DNA from: Metabacillus arenae
Lineage (GTDB): Bacteria; Bacillota; Bacilli; Bacillales; Bacillaceae
Assembly: GCF_014773385.1 (NCBI RefSeq)
Contig: NZ_JACXAI010000032.1
Coordinates: 1 to 64,000, forward strand
Direction of reading: 5' to 3'
Length of the DNA: 64,000 nt
The position numbers were made by a program, and so were the translations under genes. The notes beneath the pieces are model-generated. The model saw only the letters and a program-made list of their open reading frames with translations, did no database searches and was not told the origin of the DNA. Shown piece after piece: positions 9,434 to 18,615 of this stretch (its first letter is position 1; every line of letters begins with the position of its first letter).

Positions 9434-10720
9434 ATGGCAAATTTACGAGTTAATTTAGCAGGAATTGAATCACCTAACCCATTTTGGTTAGCTTCTGCTC
9501 CTCCAACAAACTCAGGGTATCAAGTCCAGCGAGCATTTGAGGCTGGTTGGGGAGGGGCTGTTTGGAAGACATTAGGAGACCCGATCTTGAATGTTTCATC
9601 AAGATTTGCAGCAGTTAGCATTAACGGCCAAAAAGTAGCCGGATTTAACAATATCGAATTAATCACAGATCGTCCTTTAGAAGTGAATTTGAAGGAAATT
9701 TATGAAACGAAAAAGCGTTTCCCCAACCATGCAATCATCGCTTCGTTAATGGTTGAGCCGAAGCAGGAAAAATGGCAGGAGATTGTCAAAAAAGTAGAAA
9801 ACGCGGGGATAGATGGTTTAGAGCTCAACTTTGGTTGTCCTCATGGAATGGCTGAAAGAGGAATGGGGTCGGCTTCAGGGCAGGTGCCAGAATTAGTTGA
9901 AAAACAAACGTATTGGGTAAAGGAAGCAGCGAATACCCCGGTGATCGTAAAGCTTACACCAAATATAACAGATATTACTGTAACGGCTGAAGCGGCTGCA
10001 AGAGGCGGGGCTGATGCGATTAGTATGATAAATACGATTAACAGTTTGGCAGGTGTTGATCTTGATACTTGGAACACGATTCCCCATGTGGCTGGAAAAG
10101 GAGCACATGGCGGTTACTGTGGTCCAGCTGTAAAACCAATTGCTCTTCATATGGTGGGAGAGTGTGCAAGAAATTCGAGAATAAATATCCCAATCTCCGG
10201 AATTGGCGGCATATCAAACTGGCAAAATGCTGTTGAATTTATGTTAATGGGCGCAACAGGCGTACAAGTGTGTACAGCGGCTATGCATCATGGTTTTAGA
10301 ATTGTTGAGGACATGATTGAAGGATTAACGAACTATTTGGATGAAAAGGGAATTTCCTCTGCGATGGATTTGGTTGGAAAATCTGTTCCTAAATATTCTA
10401 ATTGGGGTGACCTTGATCTCAACTATAACATCGTTGCTCGAATTAACAATGATGTATGTATTAATTGTAATAAATGCCATATTGCTTGTGAGGATACATC
10501 ACACCAATGCATCGATATGTTGAAAGACGGAAGCGGAAATAGCATCTTAAAAGTAAGAGAAGAGGATTGTGTTGGTTGTAATTTATGTTCGATTGTTTGT
10601 CCAGTCGATGGTGCAATTGACATGGTAGAAATACCGAGTGAACTTCCGCCAATGACATGGAATGAACGCCAAGCAGCGCTCGGGGCAGCTACTTGCTCAG
10701 TGGATATTGTAAATAAATAA
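9434..10720 (+). CDS. preA: Dihydropyrimidine dehydrogenase, PreA subunit
   Basis: 428-residue catalytic subunit. It has a dihydroorotate-dehydrogenase-like TIM barrel with FMN-binding features (NFGCPHGMAERGMG and GIGGISNWQNAVEFM), followed by a C-terminal ferredoxin domain with two 4Fe-4S motifs (CINCNKCHIAC and CVGCNLCSIVC). With PreT it reduces uracil and thymine to the 5,6-dihydro forms. Two ATG codons are adjacent (9431 and 9434); the second has the better spacing, seven bases, from GGGAGG. It is followed by the dihydropyrimidinase gene 47 bp downstream. Confidence 0.93.
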   Translation: MANLRVNLAGIESPNPFWLASAPPTNSGYQVQRAFEAGWGGAVWKTLGDPILNVSSRFAAVSINGQKVAGFNNIELITDRPLEVNLKEIYETKKRFPNHAIIASLMVEPKQEKWQEIVKKVENAGIDGLELNFGCPHGMAERGMGSASGQVPELVEKQTYWVKEAANTPVIVKLTPNITDITVTAEAAARGGADAISMINTINSLAGVDLDTWNTIPHVAGKGAHGGYCGPAVKPIALHMVGECARNSRINIPISGIGGISNWQNAVEFMLMGATGVQVCTAAMHHGFRIVEDMIEGLTNYLDEKGISSAMDLVGKSVPKYSNWGDLDLNYNIVARINNDVCINCNKCHIACEDTSHQCIDMLKDGSGNSILKVREEDCVGCNLCSIVCPVDGAIDMVEIPSELPPMTWNERQAALGAATCSVDIVNK

Positions 10721-10767
10721 GTCGGAATATTTATTATAATTCGAAAATTAAAGCTGGAGGTATTAAC

Positions 10768-12186
10768 ATGAAAAAAGTGATAAAAAACGGAATCATTGTT
10801 ACAGCAACGGATACCTATCATGCAGATGTATTCATTGAAAATGGAGTCATTAGCCAAATTGGAGAAAATCTTTCTATAGATGGGGCAGAAGCTATTGATG
10901 CAAAAGGATGTTATTTGTTCCCAGGTGGCATTGATCCACATACTCATTTGGAAATGCCGTTTGGCGGGACAGTAACGAAGGATGATTTTGAAACGGGTAC
11001 AATTGCAGCAGCCTTTGGCGGTACAACAACTATCATTGATTTTTGCATGACAAATAAAGGGGAACCGCTGAAGGGCGCAATTGAAACGTGGCATGAAAAA
11101 TCAAAGGGAAAAGCCGTCATTGATTACGGATTCCATCTTATGATTGGAGAAATGAACGATTCTGTATTAAACGAGCTTCCTTCCGTTATAGGCGACGAAG
11201 GTATTACATCCTTTAAAGTGTTCATGGCTTATAAGAACGTGCTCCAAGCAGACGATGAAACATTATTCCAAACATTAATCGCTGCAAAAAATCTTGGTGC
11301 ACTTGTCATGGTTCATGCGGAAAATGGTGATGTGATCGATTATCTAACCAAAAAAGCCTTAACAGAAGGGAATACAGATCCGATCTACCATGCCTTAACA
11401 AGGCCGCCGGAAATTGAGGGGGAAGCAACTGGAAGAGCAGCGACCTTTACAGGTCTTGCAAATTCTCAGCTTTATGTCGTACATGTCTCCTGTGCAGATG
11501 CAGCTAGAAAGATTGCTGAGGCAAGAAATAGCGGCATCGACATATGGGGTGAAACCTGTCCGCAGTATTTAGTGCTAGATCAAACCTATCTAGAAAAACC
11601 AAATTTTGAAGGGGCAAAATATGTATGGTCACCACCTTTACGTGAAAAATGGAACCAAGAAGTGTTATGGAATGCACTAAAAACCGGACAGCTGCAAGCG
11701 GTAGGCTCTGATCAATGCTCTTTTGATTTTATTGGACAAAAGGATCTTGGGAAAGATGATTTTTCAAAAATTCCTAATGGGGGGCCGATCATTGAGGACC
11801 GAGTGAGTATTCTTTTCTCAGAAGGTGTAAAAAAAGGAAGAGTCACTTTAAATCAGTTTGTTGACATTATTTCAACAAAAGCTGCCAAATTGTTCGGGCT
11901 GTATCCAAAAAAAGGAACGATCGCGGTTGGGGTTGATGCTGACATTGTCATCTTTGATCCTTCAGTAGAAAGGACTATTTCAGCAGAAACTCACCATATG
12001 GCAGTAGATTATAATGCGTTTGAAGGCATGAAAGTTACAGGAGAACCTGTTTCTGTCTTATCCCGGGGAGAATTTGTCATCCGTGATAAAAAGTTTGTAG
12101 GCAAATTAGGTGCAGGGCAGTATTTAAAACGGGCCAAGTATGGAGAAAATCAACAAAATAATGAAAATAAAACACTAGTAATTTAA
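10768..12186 (+). CDS. hydA: Dihydropyrimidinase / D-hydantoinase
   Basis: 472-residue zinc amidohydrolase. The metal motif DPHTH gives His58 and His60, and Lys150 in FKVFMAYKN is the carbamylated bridging lysine of the family. It hydrolyses dihydrouracil or dihydrothymine to the N-carbamoyl beta-amino acid, between PreTA and the ureidopropionase. A TGGAGG box precedes the ATG. Length matches bacterial hydantoinases. Industrial D-hydantoinases are the same protein family, so hydantoin activity is likely as a side reaction. Confidence 0.93.
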   Translation: MKKVIKNGIIVTATDTYHADVFIENGVISQIGENLSIDGAEAIDAKGCYLFPGGIDPHTHLEMPFGGTVTKDDFETGTIAAAFGGTTTIIDFCMTNKGEPLKGAIETWHEKSKGKAVIDYGFHLMIGEMNDSVLNELPSVIGDEGITSFKVFMAYKNVLQADDETLFQTLIAAKNLGALVMVHAENGDVIDYLTKKALTEGNTDPIYHALTRPPEIEGEATGRAATFTGLANSQLYVVHVSCADAARKIAEARNSGIDIWGETCPQYLVLDQTYLEKPNFEGAKYVWSPPLREKWNQEVLWNALKTGQLQAVGSDQCSFDFIGQKDLGKDDFSKIPNGGPIIEDRVSILFSEGVKKGRVTLNQFVDIISTKAAKLFGLYPKKGTIAVGVDADIVIFDPSVERTISAETHHMAVDYNAFEGMKVTGEPVSVLSRGEFVIRDKKFVGKLGAGQYLKRAKYGENQQNNENKTLVI

Positions 12187-12273
12187 AAGGTTAACCTTTC
12201 AGAAGAGATTAATAGCTGAGGGAGGAGATCATTTGGATCCTTCCCATCAACTTTTGAGTTAGTTTTTGCTATT

Positions 12274-12340
12274 AAAAAAATGGAATTGGCGAATCGCCAA
12301 TTCCTTCTAATTCCCACCTCCAACCTCTCACCTCAAGCGC
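12274..12340 (-). repeat. Dispersed terminator-tipped repeat M, copy 1
   Basis: Read on the minus strand: GAGGTGAGAGGTTGGAGG, then GGAATT, then a 10-bp hairpin (12282-12291 / 12295-12304) ending in a run of seven T (12274-12280). It shares its layout with 18371-18451, 55964-56004, 60264-60325 and, on the plus strand, 63870-63915. Here it lies in the 5' region of a plus-strand permease gene and so points against the operon. Confidence 0.55.
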
Positions 12341-12432
12341 TCAGACGTCTCTTAAAATCATCATTTTGTTTTAACAGCAACAAGCAACAATGCATGCGAA
12401 AACAGAAAAAAAATCAACAAAGGGGTGTTTTA

Positions 12433-13905
12433 ATGAATAAGGGCGGCAATTATTTGAAGTCTCCAGATTTACTTCCAATTGCTCATAGCGACAGAAATAT
12501 AGGGACTCTAGGGTTTGCAGTTATTTGGATAGGAATGGCAGTTGTTTTAGCTGCATTTGCCATTGGCGGGGCTGGGGTGCAAAGCTTACCCTTAGGATGG
12601 GTAATCGTTGCAACGATTATCGGATCTGTTGCAATTGGATTTTTCATGACCATTATCGGTGATATCGGGGTGGAGCATGGGCTTTCCTTTCCTGTTTATA
12701 TGAGAGCTCCGTTTGGAACCATTGGTACTCATATTCCATCTTTGGTGCGTGGTATAACAGCAGCCTGTTGGTTTGGCCTTAATACGTTTTTCGGAGCAAC
12801 GGCGATAAATGGAATCTTAAATTTACTATTTGATTTTGATGGCTGGTTCATTTGCTTCCTCTTATTTGCTACCTTACAATTAGTTAATACAGCACTTGGG
12901 ATCAAGGCAATTGAACGGTTTGCCGATTTGGCTGCACCGATCATTATTCTAATATCTGCATGGATGTACATCTCCCTCTCTGATAGAGCAGCGGAGCAAG
13001 GGAAGGAAATTTGGACATGGGTGGAAAGCCCGGTAACAGGAGGTGCTGCGTTTACAGCATTTATGGTTGTAGTCATGAGCAATATGGGCTTTTGGGCAAC
13101 GCTTGCAGCTGATATGCCATCTTTATCCAGGTTTTTTAAAGCACCAAAAAACGAGAGAAACTGGTTTAAGCGGAATAAATCGCAAATAGTCGGCAGTATC
13201 ATCGTCATGCCATTGGTGAACACTTTTATAGTCGCCATTGGTGCTGTTTCTTATATTGCTGTTTCTAATAGCGACCCTGTTGTCGCCCTTCAAGAGGCTG
13301 CCAGTGGTTTTATCCTTGGAATTCTTTTATTAATGATTGTTCTTGCACAGTGGTCTACGAATACTTCAGCAAATGTCATTCCAGCGGCAACGATTTTCTC
13401 AAATGTAGGCGGTCCAAAGGTCCCTTTTTGGGTTGGTGTTATCGTTGCAGGAATCATAGGGATAATCGTTCAGCCATGGAGCTTATTTGGTATCATTGTG
13501 CCGGCACTGCTTGTAATTGGAGGTATTTTATCTGCCATTGTTGGAATTTTATTTACAGACTATTATTTGCTTCGGAAAAGACGAGTAAATGTTTACGAAT
13601 TATATGAAGATAATGGCCAATTCAAATATTTGCATGGATTTAACATGGCTGGGATGATTGCTTGGGCTATTGGAGGTTTTGCAGCCTACCTGTTATCAGC
13701 CTATTCCTTTTTCGTTGGTTTTGGTGTAGGTGCTGTTGTTTACTATTTTTTAGCAAAATATTGGTGGTTTAAGAAATACAAACAAGCAGAGATCGAACAC
13801 CCTAGTGATGAAAAATATTTGGGAATTACAGTCGGACGTGATTGGGGTATTGTTGACGAGGACGAAGCTGTAGTCGTACCTGAAACGGTAAATGAACAGA
13901 TATAA
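12433..13905 (+). CDS. NCS1-family nucleobase/hydantoin permease
   Basis: 490-residue integral membrane protein with about 12 hydrophobic segments, of the nucleobase:cation symporter-1 family (PucI, Mhp1 and relatives). The N-terminal features ending in FAIGGAGVQSLPLGWV are typical. ATG 12433 follows an AAAGGGGTG box; the open frame extends upstream but there it runs through repeat M and lacks a ribosome site. Lying between hydA and the downstream catabolic genes, it most likely imports uracil, thymine, dihydropyrimidines or hydantoins. The exact substrate is inferred. Confidence 0.88.
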   Translation: MNKGGNYLKSPDLLPIAHSDRNIGTLGFAVIWIGMAVVLAAFAIGGAGVQSLPLGWVIVATIIGSVAIGFFMTIIGDIGVEHGLSFPVYMRAPFGTIGTHIPSLVRGITAACWFGLNTFFGATAINGILNLLFDFDGWFICFLLFATLQLVNTALGIKAIERFADLAAPIIILISAWMYISLSDRAAEQGKEIWTWVESPVTGGAAFTAFMVVVMSNMGFWATLAADMPSLSRFFKAPKNERNWFKRNKSQIVGSIIVMPLVNTFIVAIGAVSYIAVSNSDPVVALQEAASGFILGILLLMIVLAQWSTNTSANVIPAATIFSNVGGPKVPFWVGVIVAGIIGIIVQPWSLFGIIVPALLVIGGILSAIVGILFTDYYLLRKRRVNVYELYEDNGQFKYLHGFNMAGMIAWAIGGFAAYLLSAYSFFVGFGVGAVVYYFLAKYWWFKKYKQAEIEHPSDEKYLGITVGRDWGIVDEDEAVVVPETVNEQI

Positions 13906-13931
13906 GCCATCATTTGAAGGAGTGGGAGAAA

Positions 13932-14162
13932 ATGTCGGAATACAATCAATTCTTGCAAGAGAGAGAGCGAATCGACTTTCTATTACAAAAGGGATACAAA
14001 ATAAAAAATATTACAGAGAACCTAAGCGGTGCGTTTGTTGAATTTGAAAAAATTGAGGAACCTCACGAAGAAAATGAAACCTTACACATTTTAACTCCTG
14101 ATGCACGAAAATACTTTTCTGTCGTTTTGATAAAACAACAAAGAGGTGGAATTATAAATTGA
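13932..14162 (+). CDS. Small unknown protein in the pyrimidine island
   Basis: 76 residues, soluble, charged, no recognised domain. The ATG at 13932 follows an AAGGAGTGGG box, and the gene starts 26 bp after the permease, so co-transcription is likely. Mixed charge with an amphipathic N-terminal half (NQFLQERERIDFLLQKGYK) suggests a small folded or partner-binding protein. No function can be assigned from sequence. Its place immediately after the permease makes an accessory role in pyrimidine use possible. Confidence 0.7.
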   Translation: MSEYNQFLQERERIDFLLQKGYKIKNITENLSGAFVEFEKIEEPHEENETLHILTPDARKYFSVVLIKQQRGGIIN

Positions 14163-14267
14163 GGCATCGTACGGCGATAATATGACTCTCCTAATCAATG
14201 ATTAATTCAGATAAGATTCTTAAGTTTAAGTTCTAAAAGGTAAATGGCGCCAATTTAACCTTTAACA

Positions 14268-14420
14268 AGACAATATCACTCTTGTCTAGACAATAATTTT
14301 TCTAATCGGCAAATAAAAATTCGCTTCCAGACAATAAATCTTCAGAATCGGAAAGTAAATATGGAGATAAGGCTCGAATAAGGGGAGTTTCAGACAATAA
14401 AACTTGCATGAAGACAATAA
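14268..14420. repeat. Phased degenerate array 1 (core AGACAATAA)
   Basis: Units related to AGACAATAA begin at 14268, 14288, 14308, 14329, 14350, 14373, 14392 and 14412. Exact copies are at 14288, 14329, 14392 and 14412; the others are 5/9 to 8/9 matches. Spacings are 20, 20, 21, 21, 23, 19 and 20, a mean of 20.6 bp. It lies in the 460-bp spacer before the pucR-type gene and has no coding capacity. Confidence 0.65.
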
Positions 14421-14489
14421 TATAAGTGGACCTCTCACGTTAGCTCCAACCAGATCAATTAAAGGAGGATAGAATTGAGGTAATTAATT

Positions 14490-14530
14490 AGGCTGGTATT
14501 TAGTAATTTGATTACCAGCCTATTGTTTTA
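14490..14530 (+). terminator. Hairpin upstream of the pucR-type gene
   Basis: AGGCTGGTA (14490-14498) pairs with TACCAGCCT (14513-14521), followed by ATTGTTTTAAT. It closes the transcript from the permease side and leaves about 95 bp for a promoter of the regulator. Confidence 0.7.
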
Positions 14531-14624
14531 ATATTCTAAAAAAATAGAAAATTCCCTTACAAACTCCATTTTAATCCCTATAATAGAAGTAATACTTAAA
14601 TTCAATATTAGGGGAGCTTCTATC

Positions 14625-16223
14625 TTGAGATCTTATATAACTGTAAGAGACATTTTACAAAGAAAGCATTTTGAAAGGATCAAGGTAATAGCAGGCAATC
14701 AAGGGCTCACTCGTTTAGTGAAATGGGTTCATATTGTCGAAGTAACCAATATTCGTAATCTATTAAAAGGGCACGAATTAATCTTGTCAACTGGAGTTGC
14801 TTGGAAAGAGAAAGAAATATTCATTTCTTTGTTAGAGCAATTAATTGACTCTCAAGCAGCAGGACTATGCATTGAAATAGGCACATATACCTCTTCGATC
14901 CCTGAAGAAATAATTGATATTGCCAACAGGTCACAGTTTCCTATTATCCTATTTCTAAAAGAGGTGCCTTTTGTAGAAATAACCCAAGACATCCATGCCC
15001 TTTTAATTAATCGGCAATATCAAATGATTTCAAGCTTAGAGAGTTATTCACAAGTATTAAATAAAAAACTTCTAACCATCGAAAACTACGGCGAAATTCT
15101 TAAATATATTCAAGAATATTTACATATCCAGGTGATTATTTTATTTAACAGTAAAGAAATTCAATTTTTCCCGGAAGCAGCTGAATATGAACGAAAAGCA
15201 CTATTAAATGTAATTGAGAGAAGTGAAAAGGTTTCATCAAGCAGCTCGATTGCTAGGATTCCTATTGATTTGCTAGGTGATAACTATGCAGAATTAATCA
15301 TTATTTCTAATGACAGGTCTTTAACTGAATTTGATCAGCTCATTCTGGACAGAACGGCAACGGCTCTTGCCCAATTCTTTTTACGGGAACTATACGTAGC
15401 AGAAAAACGAAAAGTAGAAGAAACAGAGTGGATTTCCAGTTGGTTAGACGGTGATCAAAGTGAGGATTCGATCTCCGAGTATCTGTCTTTTCATATGCCT
15501 GCCATTAAGCCCAAAGGCGGTTTCGTATGCCTGTGTAAATTAGATTCCTTTGAGGAGTATTCAGATTTAGATTTAACCTATTTCAAGCTGTATTTCAGAG
15601 CAAATTTAGAGCAACGAGGCTTTTCTCTTTTTGCGATTGAGAAGAGAAATACCATCATATTTATCATTCTTAATGAAAGAAGTGTTAGTACTTGGAAAAA
15701 TAGGATGAAAGAAGGGATTGAAGGTCTCTTAGGGTCTGAAGTAAAGATTGGAGAAAATAAATTAAATCCCTTAATAGGGGTGGGAAGGTATGTAGAAGAT
15801 TTAGTAAATATACATTTTAGCTATCAAACGTCAATTGAAACGATTCGGATAAAAGATCGGCTATCCTCCACTCAAACTGAGAGTTATTTTTATGATGATT
15901 TACATATTTTTCGTTTAATCTCCCTATTAAATCGCCATTTAGACTTAAAAGAAATTGTTCTTGAATATCTAGAGCCCGTTATTATTTATGACAATAAGTA
16001 TAATGGAAAGCTGTTGGAAACTTTAAAAACATATTTATCCTGCAATGGTTCAAAACAAGAGACAGCTGATCGCCTGCACATTGTTAGACAAACTCTTTAT
16101 CACAGATTGCAAAAATTGGAGACATTACTTGGTCATGACTTTATGAACCATGAGAAAAGATTAGCGATTGAATTTATGATTTTGTCAAATGAATTTCTGA
16201 TTTCTTCAAAGCATATCAAATAA
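14625..16223 (+). CDS. PucR-family transcriptional regulator
   Basis: 532-residue regulator. The N-terminal purine-catabolism PucR domain (about 1-125, beginning TVRDIL) is followed by a central GGDEF-like/unclassified region and a C-terminal HTH_30 helix-turn-helix (about 470-520; ETADRLHIVRQTLYHRLQKLE). The start codon is TTG at 14625, eight bases after GGGGAG. PucR proteins in Bacillus control purine or allantoin use, and homologues next to pre/hyd genes are natural candidates to control pyrimidine breakdown. It lies in the middle of the island on the same strand as its likely targets. Confidence 0.9.
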   Translation: MRSYITVRDILQRKHFERIKVIAGNQGLTRLVKWVHIVEVTNIRNLLKGHELILSTGVAWKEKEIFISLLEQLIDSQAAGLCIEIGTYTSSIPEEIIDIANRSQFPIILFLKEVPFVEITQDIHALLINRQYQMISSLESYSQVLNKKLLTIENYGEILKYIQEYLHIQVIILFNSKEIQFFPEAAEYERKALLNVIERSEKVSSSSSIARIPIDLLGDNYAELIIISNDRSLTEFDQLILDRTATALAQFFLRELYVAEKRKVEETEWISSWLDGDQSEDSISEYLSFHMPAIKPKGGFVCLCKLDSFEEYSDLDLTYFKLYFRANLEQRGFSLFAIEKRNTIIFIILNERSVSTWKNRMKEGIEGLLGSEVKIGENKLNPLIGVGRYVEDLVNIHFSYQTSIETIRIKDRLSSTQTESYFYDDLHIFRLISLLNRHLDLKEIVLEYLEPVIIYDNKYNGKLLETLKTYLSCNGSKQETADRLHIVRQTLYHRLQKLETLLGHDFMNHEKRLAIEFMILSNEFLISSKHIK

Positions 16224-16418
16224 AGGAGCATATTTATTATAAAGATCTTACATGAATTACTCTGATAATCTCCGCGGCTTACAATAGATCAAAATGTAGT
16301 ATTAAGTCAAACAGTTATTTTACGAAATGTCTAATGAAAAGCGCCTCAAAATAAGTGATACTATATATGTGGGAATATTCTAATAATTTAGAAAAGGGAA
16401 TGAGGAGGTTGCGTATTC

Positions 16419-17885
16419 ATGACCGTGATCAAAGAAGAAACAGTTTTACTAAAGAACTATATTGATGGTGAATGGGTAGATGCACGGGGTACGGAAACTC
16501 TAGAGGTACCAAACCCGGCTACTGGTGAACTACTAGCGAGGGTTCCAATTTCCTCGAAGGAGGATGTAGATCTAGCTGTTAGCGCCGCTAAGACAGCATT
16601 TAAAGCTTGGAAATACACCCCTGTTCCAAAACGAGCGAGAATCCTCTATAAGTACCATCACTTATTATCAGAAAATCATGAGAAACTAGCAAAATTAGTT
16701 GTCAAAGAAAATGGTAAAGCATATAAAGAAGCCTATGGAGAAGTCCAAAGAGGAATTGAGTGTGTTGAATTTGCAGCAGGCGCTCCAACTCTAATGATGG
16801 GTGAAACCTTATCAAATATTGCAGAGGATATTGATTCTGAGATGTTCCGCTATCCCCATGGTGTAGTTGGCGGGATTACACCATTTAACTTTCCTATGAT
16901 GGTCCCTTTATGGATGTTTCCTTTAGCAATTGCATGCGGGAATACATTTGTGTTAAAGCCTTCTGAACGCACTCCAATTTTAGCAAATGAACTTGCCCGA
17001 TTATTTACACAAGCAGGTGCTCCAAATGGGGTCCTAAATATCGTCCATGGGGCTCACGATGTTGTGAATGGCCTGCTTGAACATGAAGATGTAAAAGCGA
17101 TTTCGTTTGTTGGTTCGAAGCCGGTTGCAAAATATGTTTATGAGCGAGCTGCTGCCAATGGAAAACGAGTTCAAGCGCTATCTGGTGCAAAAAATCATCA
17201 TATCGTGATGCCTGATGCTGATATAGAAAAGGCAGTCTCCCATATTATCAGCTCTTCTTTTGGAAGCGCCGGCCAGCGGTGTATGGCGTGTAGTGCAGTA
17301 GTTGTTGTCGGGAACGGGGACGAATTTGTTCACACATTAAAGCAGAGGGCAGACGATCTCATTATGGGAAACGGTCTTGATGAGGATGTCCTTCTAACTC
17401 CACTCATAAGAGACTCACATCGGACAAAAGTATTAGAGTGTATCGAAAAAGGTCTTGAAGAAGGAGCTTCATTAGTAAGGGATGGCCGAAAAGAAATCGA
17501 TCAATTAAAAGAAGGAAATTTCTTAGGTCCAACTATATTTGATCACGTTAATCCGGACATGATGATTGCAAAAGACGAAATTTTCGCTCCAGTGCTTAGT
17601 TTATTACGTGCAAAGAATTTAGATGAGGCACTCGAATATATTCATAAGTCACGCTATGGCAATGGTGCGACGATTTATACAAAGGATGCAAAGGCTGTAA
17701 GGCAATTTAGAGAAGAAGCTGATGCAGGAATGTTAGGGATCAATGTCGGTGTGCCGGCCACAATGGCTTTCTTCCCATTCTCTGGCTGGAAGGATTCCTT
17801 CTATGGAGATCTTCATGTGAATGGTAAAGACGGAGTTAACTTCTATACCCGTAAAAAGATGATTACTTCTAGGTATGACTATTAG
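16419..17885 (+). CDS. mmsA: CoA-acylating (methyl)malonate-semialdehyde dehydrogenase
   Basis: 488-residue aldehyde dehydrogenase. The catalytic Cys288 lies in GSAGQRCMA, and the [16 protein letters not shown] segment is typical of MmsA/IolA. It converts malonate semialdehyde (from beta-alanine) or methylmalonate semialdehyde (from the thymine branch) with CoA and NAD to acetyl-CoA or propionyl-CoA. The GAGGAGG box ends ten bases before the ATG. It completes the carbon route begun by preTA/hydA. An IolA role in inositol use is possible, but no inositol genes are nearby. Confidence 0.9.
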   Translation: MTVIKEETVLLKNYIDGEWVDARGTETLEVPNPATGELLARVPISSKEDVDLAVSAAKTAFKAWKYTPVPKRARILYKYHHLLSENHEKLAKLVVKENGKAYKEAYGEVQRGIECVEFAAGAPTLMMGETLSNIAEDIDSEMFRYPHGVVGGITPFNFPMMVPLWMFPLAIACGNTFVLKPSERTPILANELARLFTQAGAPNGVLNIVHGAHDVVNGLLEHEDVKAISFVGSKPVAKYVYERAAANGKRVQALSGAKNHHIVMPDADIEKAVSHIISSSFGSAGQRCMACSAVVVVGNGDEFVHTLKQRADDLIMGNGLDEDVLLTPLIRDSHRTKVLECIEKGLEEGASLVRDGRKEIDQLKEGNFLGPTIFDHVNPDMMIAKDEIFAPVLSLLRAKNLDEALEYIHKSRYGNGATIYTKDAKAVRQFREEADAGMLGINVGVPATMAFFPFSGWKDSFYGDLHVNGKDGVNFYTRKKMITSRYDY

Positions 17886-17956
17886 TTTCTTTATTGTTTC
17901 AGAAAGTTTCAAAAAGTTTAAGTAGATTAAATATTAGAGCATTAAAGTTAGTAATA

Positions 17957-18087
17957 GTTGTCCAGCTGCAGCGCCTAGCCCGCCTGAGGTCACCAGCGAA
18001 TCTCCAAATAAAAGGAAAAACGCCTTTCTGTGAAGCTCGCCCGAATGCTTGCCGCCGAAGGATTAGCGCCCCTGAGCTTTTCGTTCT
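17957..18087. repeat. GTCCAGC dispersed element, copy 1
   Basis: About 130 bp starting GTTGTCCAGCTGCAGCGCC and ending GAGCTTTTCGTTCT. Related copies lie at 47958-48163, 48218-48345 and 50208-50390. The ends are conserved; the centre varies and contains an imperfect inverted repeat. GC content is clearly higher than in flanking DNA. Such elements are common in Bacillus intergenic regions; no function is known to me. Confidence 0.75.
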
Positions 18088-18196
18088 AATATAAGAATTT
18101 ATATAGTATCTCATTATTGGCGGTTTAATAACAATATATGTAATCTGTACACTACTTAGTTTTGATGATTTATGTCGAATAATCGATATTTTGAGA

Positions 18197-18272
18197 TTTT
18201 CGAAGATAAGTCTGCCGATTTCGTAGATAAATTTCAGATTTCGAAGATATAAGGGGAAAAATCGAAGATAAG
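18197..18272. repeat. Phased degenerate array 2 (core CGAAGATAAG)
   Basis: Units CGAAGATAAG (18201), CGTAGATAA (18222), CGAAGATAT (18242) and CGAAGATAAG (18263) are spaced 21, 20 and 21 bp apart. The array lies in the 730-bp spacer between mmsA and the transaminase gene. The period equals that of array 1 although the core word differs. Confidence 0.65.
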
Positions 18273-18370
18273 TAAACGATCGGTGGGTGATCAAGAGCAA
18301 AAAGCTAGAAATCTTTTGAAATATGGCCAAAAAGAAAAGAGCACCCTAAAGAACTAGTTAAAGAGTATAG

Positions 18371-18451
18371 AAAAAAATCAGCTCTTTCGCTGATTTCATC
18401 AAATTCCACCTCCGACCTAACACCTTCAGAAAGAAGCGTAGCGCTTCTTAC
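18371..18451 (-). repeat. Dispersed terminator-tipped repeat M, copy 2
   Basis: On the minus strand: a small palindrome AAGAAGCGCTACGCTTCTT (18432-18450), then GAAGGTGTTAGGTCGGAGG, TGGAATTTGATG, and a hairpin AAATCAGC/GCTGATTT (18375-18396) ending in a T run (18371-18377). Same order of parts as the other M copies. It again lies upstream of a plus-strand gene and in the opposite direction. Confidence 0.55.
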
Positions 18452-18615
18452 TAGGAGGCCTTTAAATAAATGTTTCGGTGGAATCTCCGATTACTGCTAG
18501 TCTCTCAGGCTGATATCTCACTTCAAGAGATACATTACTTTTGAAATGAGAAACTTTGTTGCACTGCATCAAACATGCGAAAATGCAAATTAAATAAAGC
18601 GGAGGAGAGAGAAGA

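Noticed and set aside
10423-11094. 223-codon minus-strand open frame across the preA/hydA junction
   Set aside because: Antisense to two well-supported genes, cysteine-rich shadow translation, no start signal.
12280-12432. N-terminal extension of the NCS1 permease
   Set aside because: The extension translates repeat M and has no ribosome site; ATG 12433 has one and gives the normal family length.
14268-14420. Possible CRISPR array (regular repeats and spacers)
   Set aside because: Core words are only 9-10 bp and degenerate, the period is 20-21 bp and no cas genes are present; the same holds for the other phased arrays.
17899-18330. 143-codon minus-strand open frame
   Set aside because: It runs through a GTCCAGC element and phased array 2 and has no ribosome site; an artefact of repeats.
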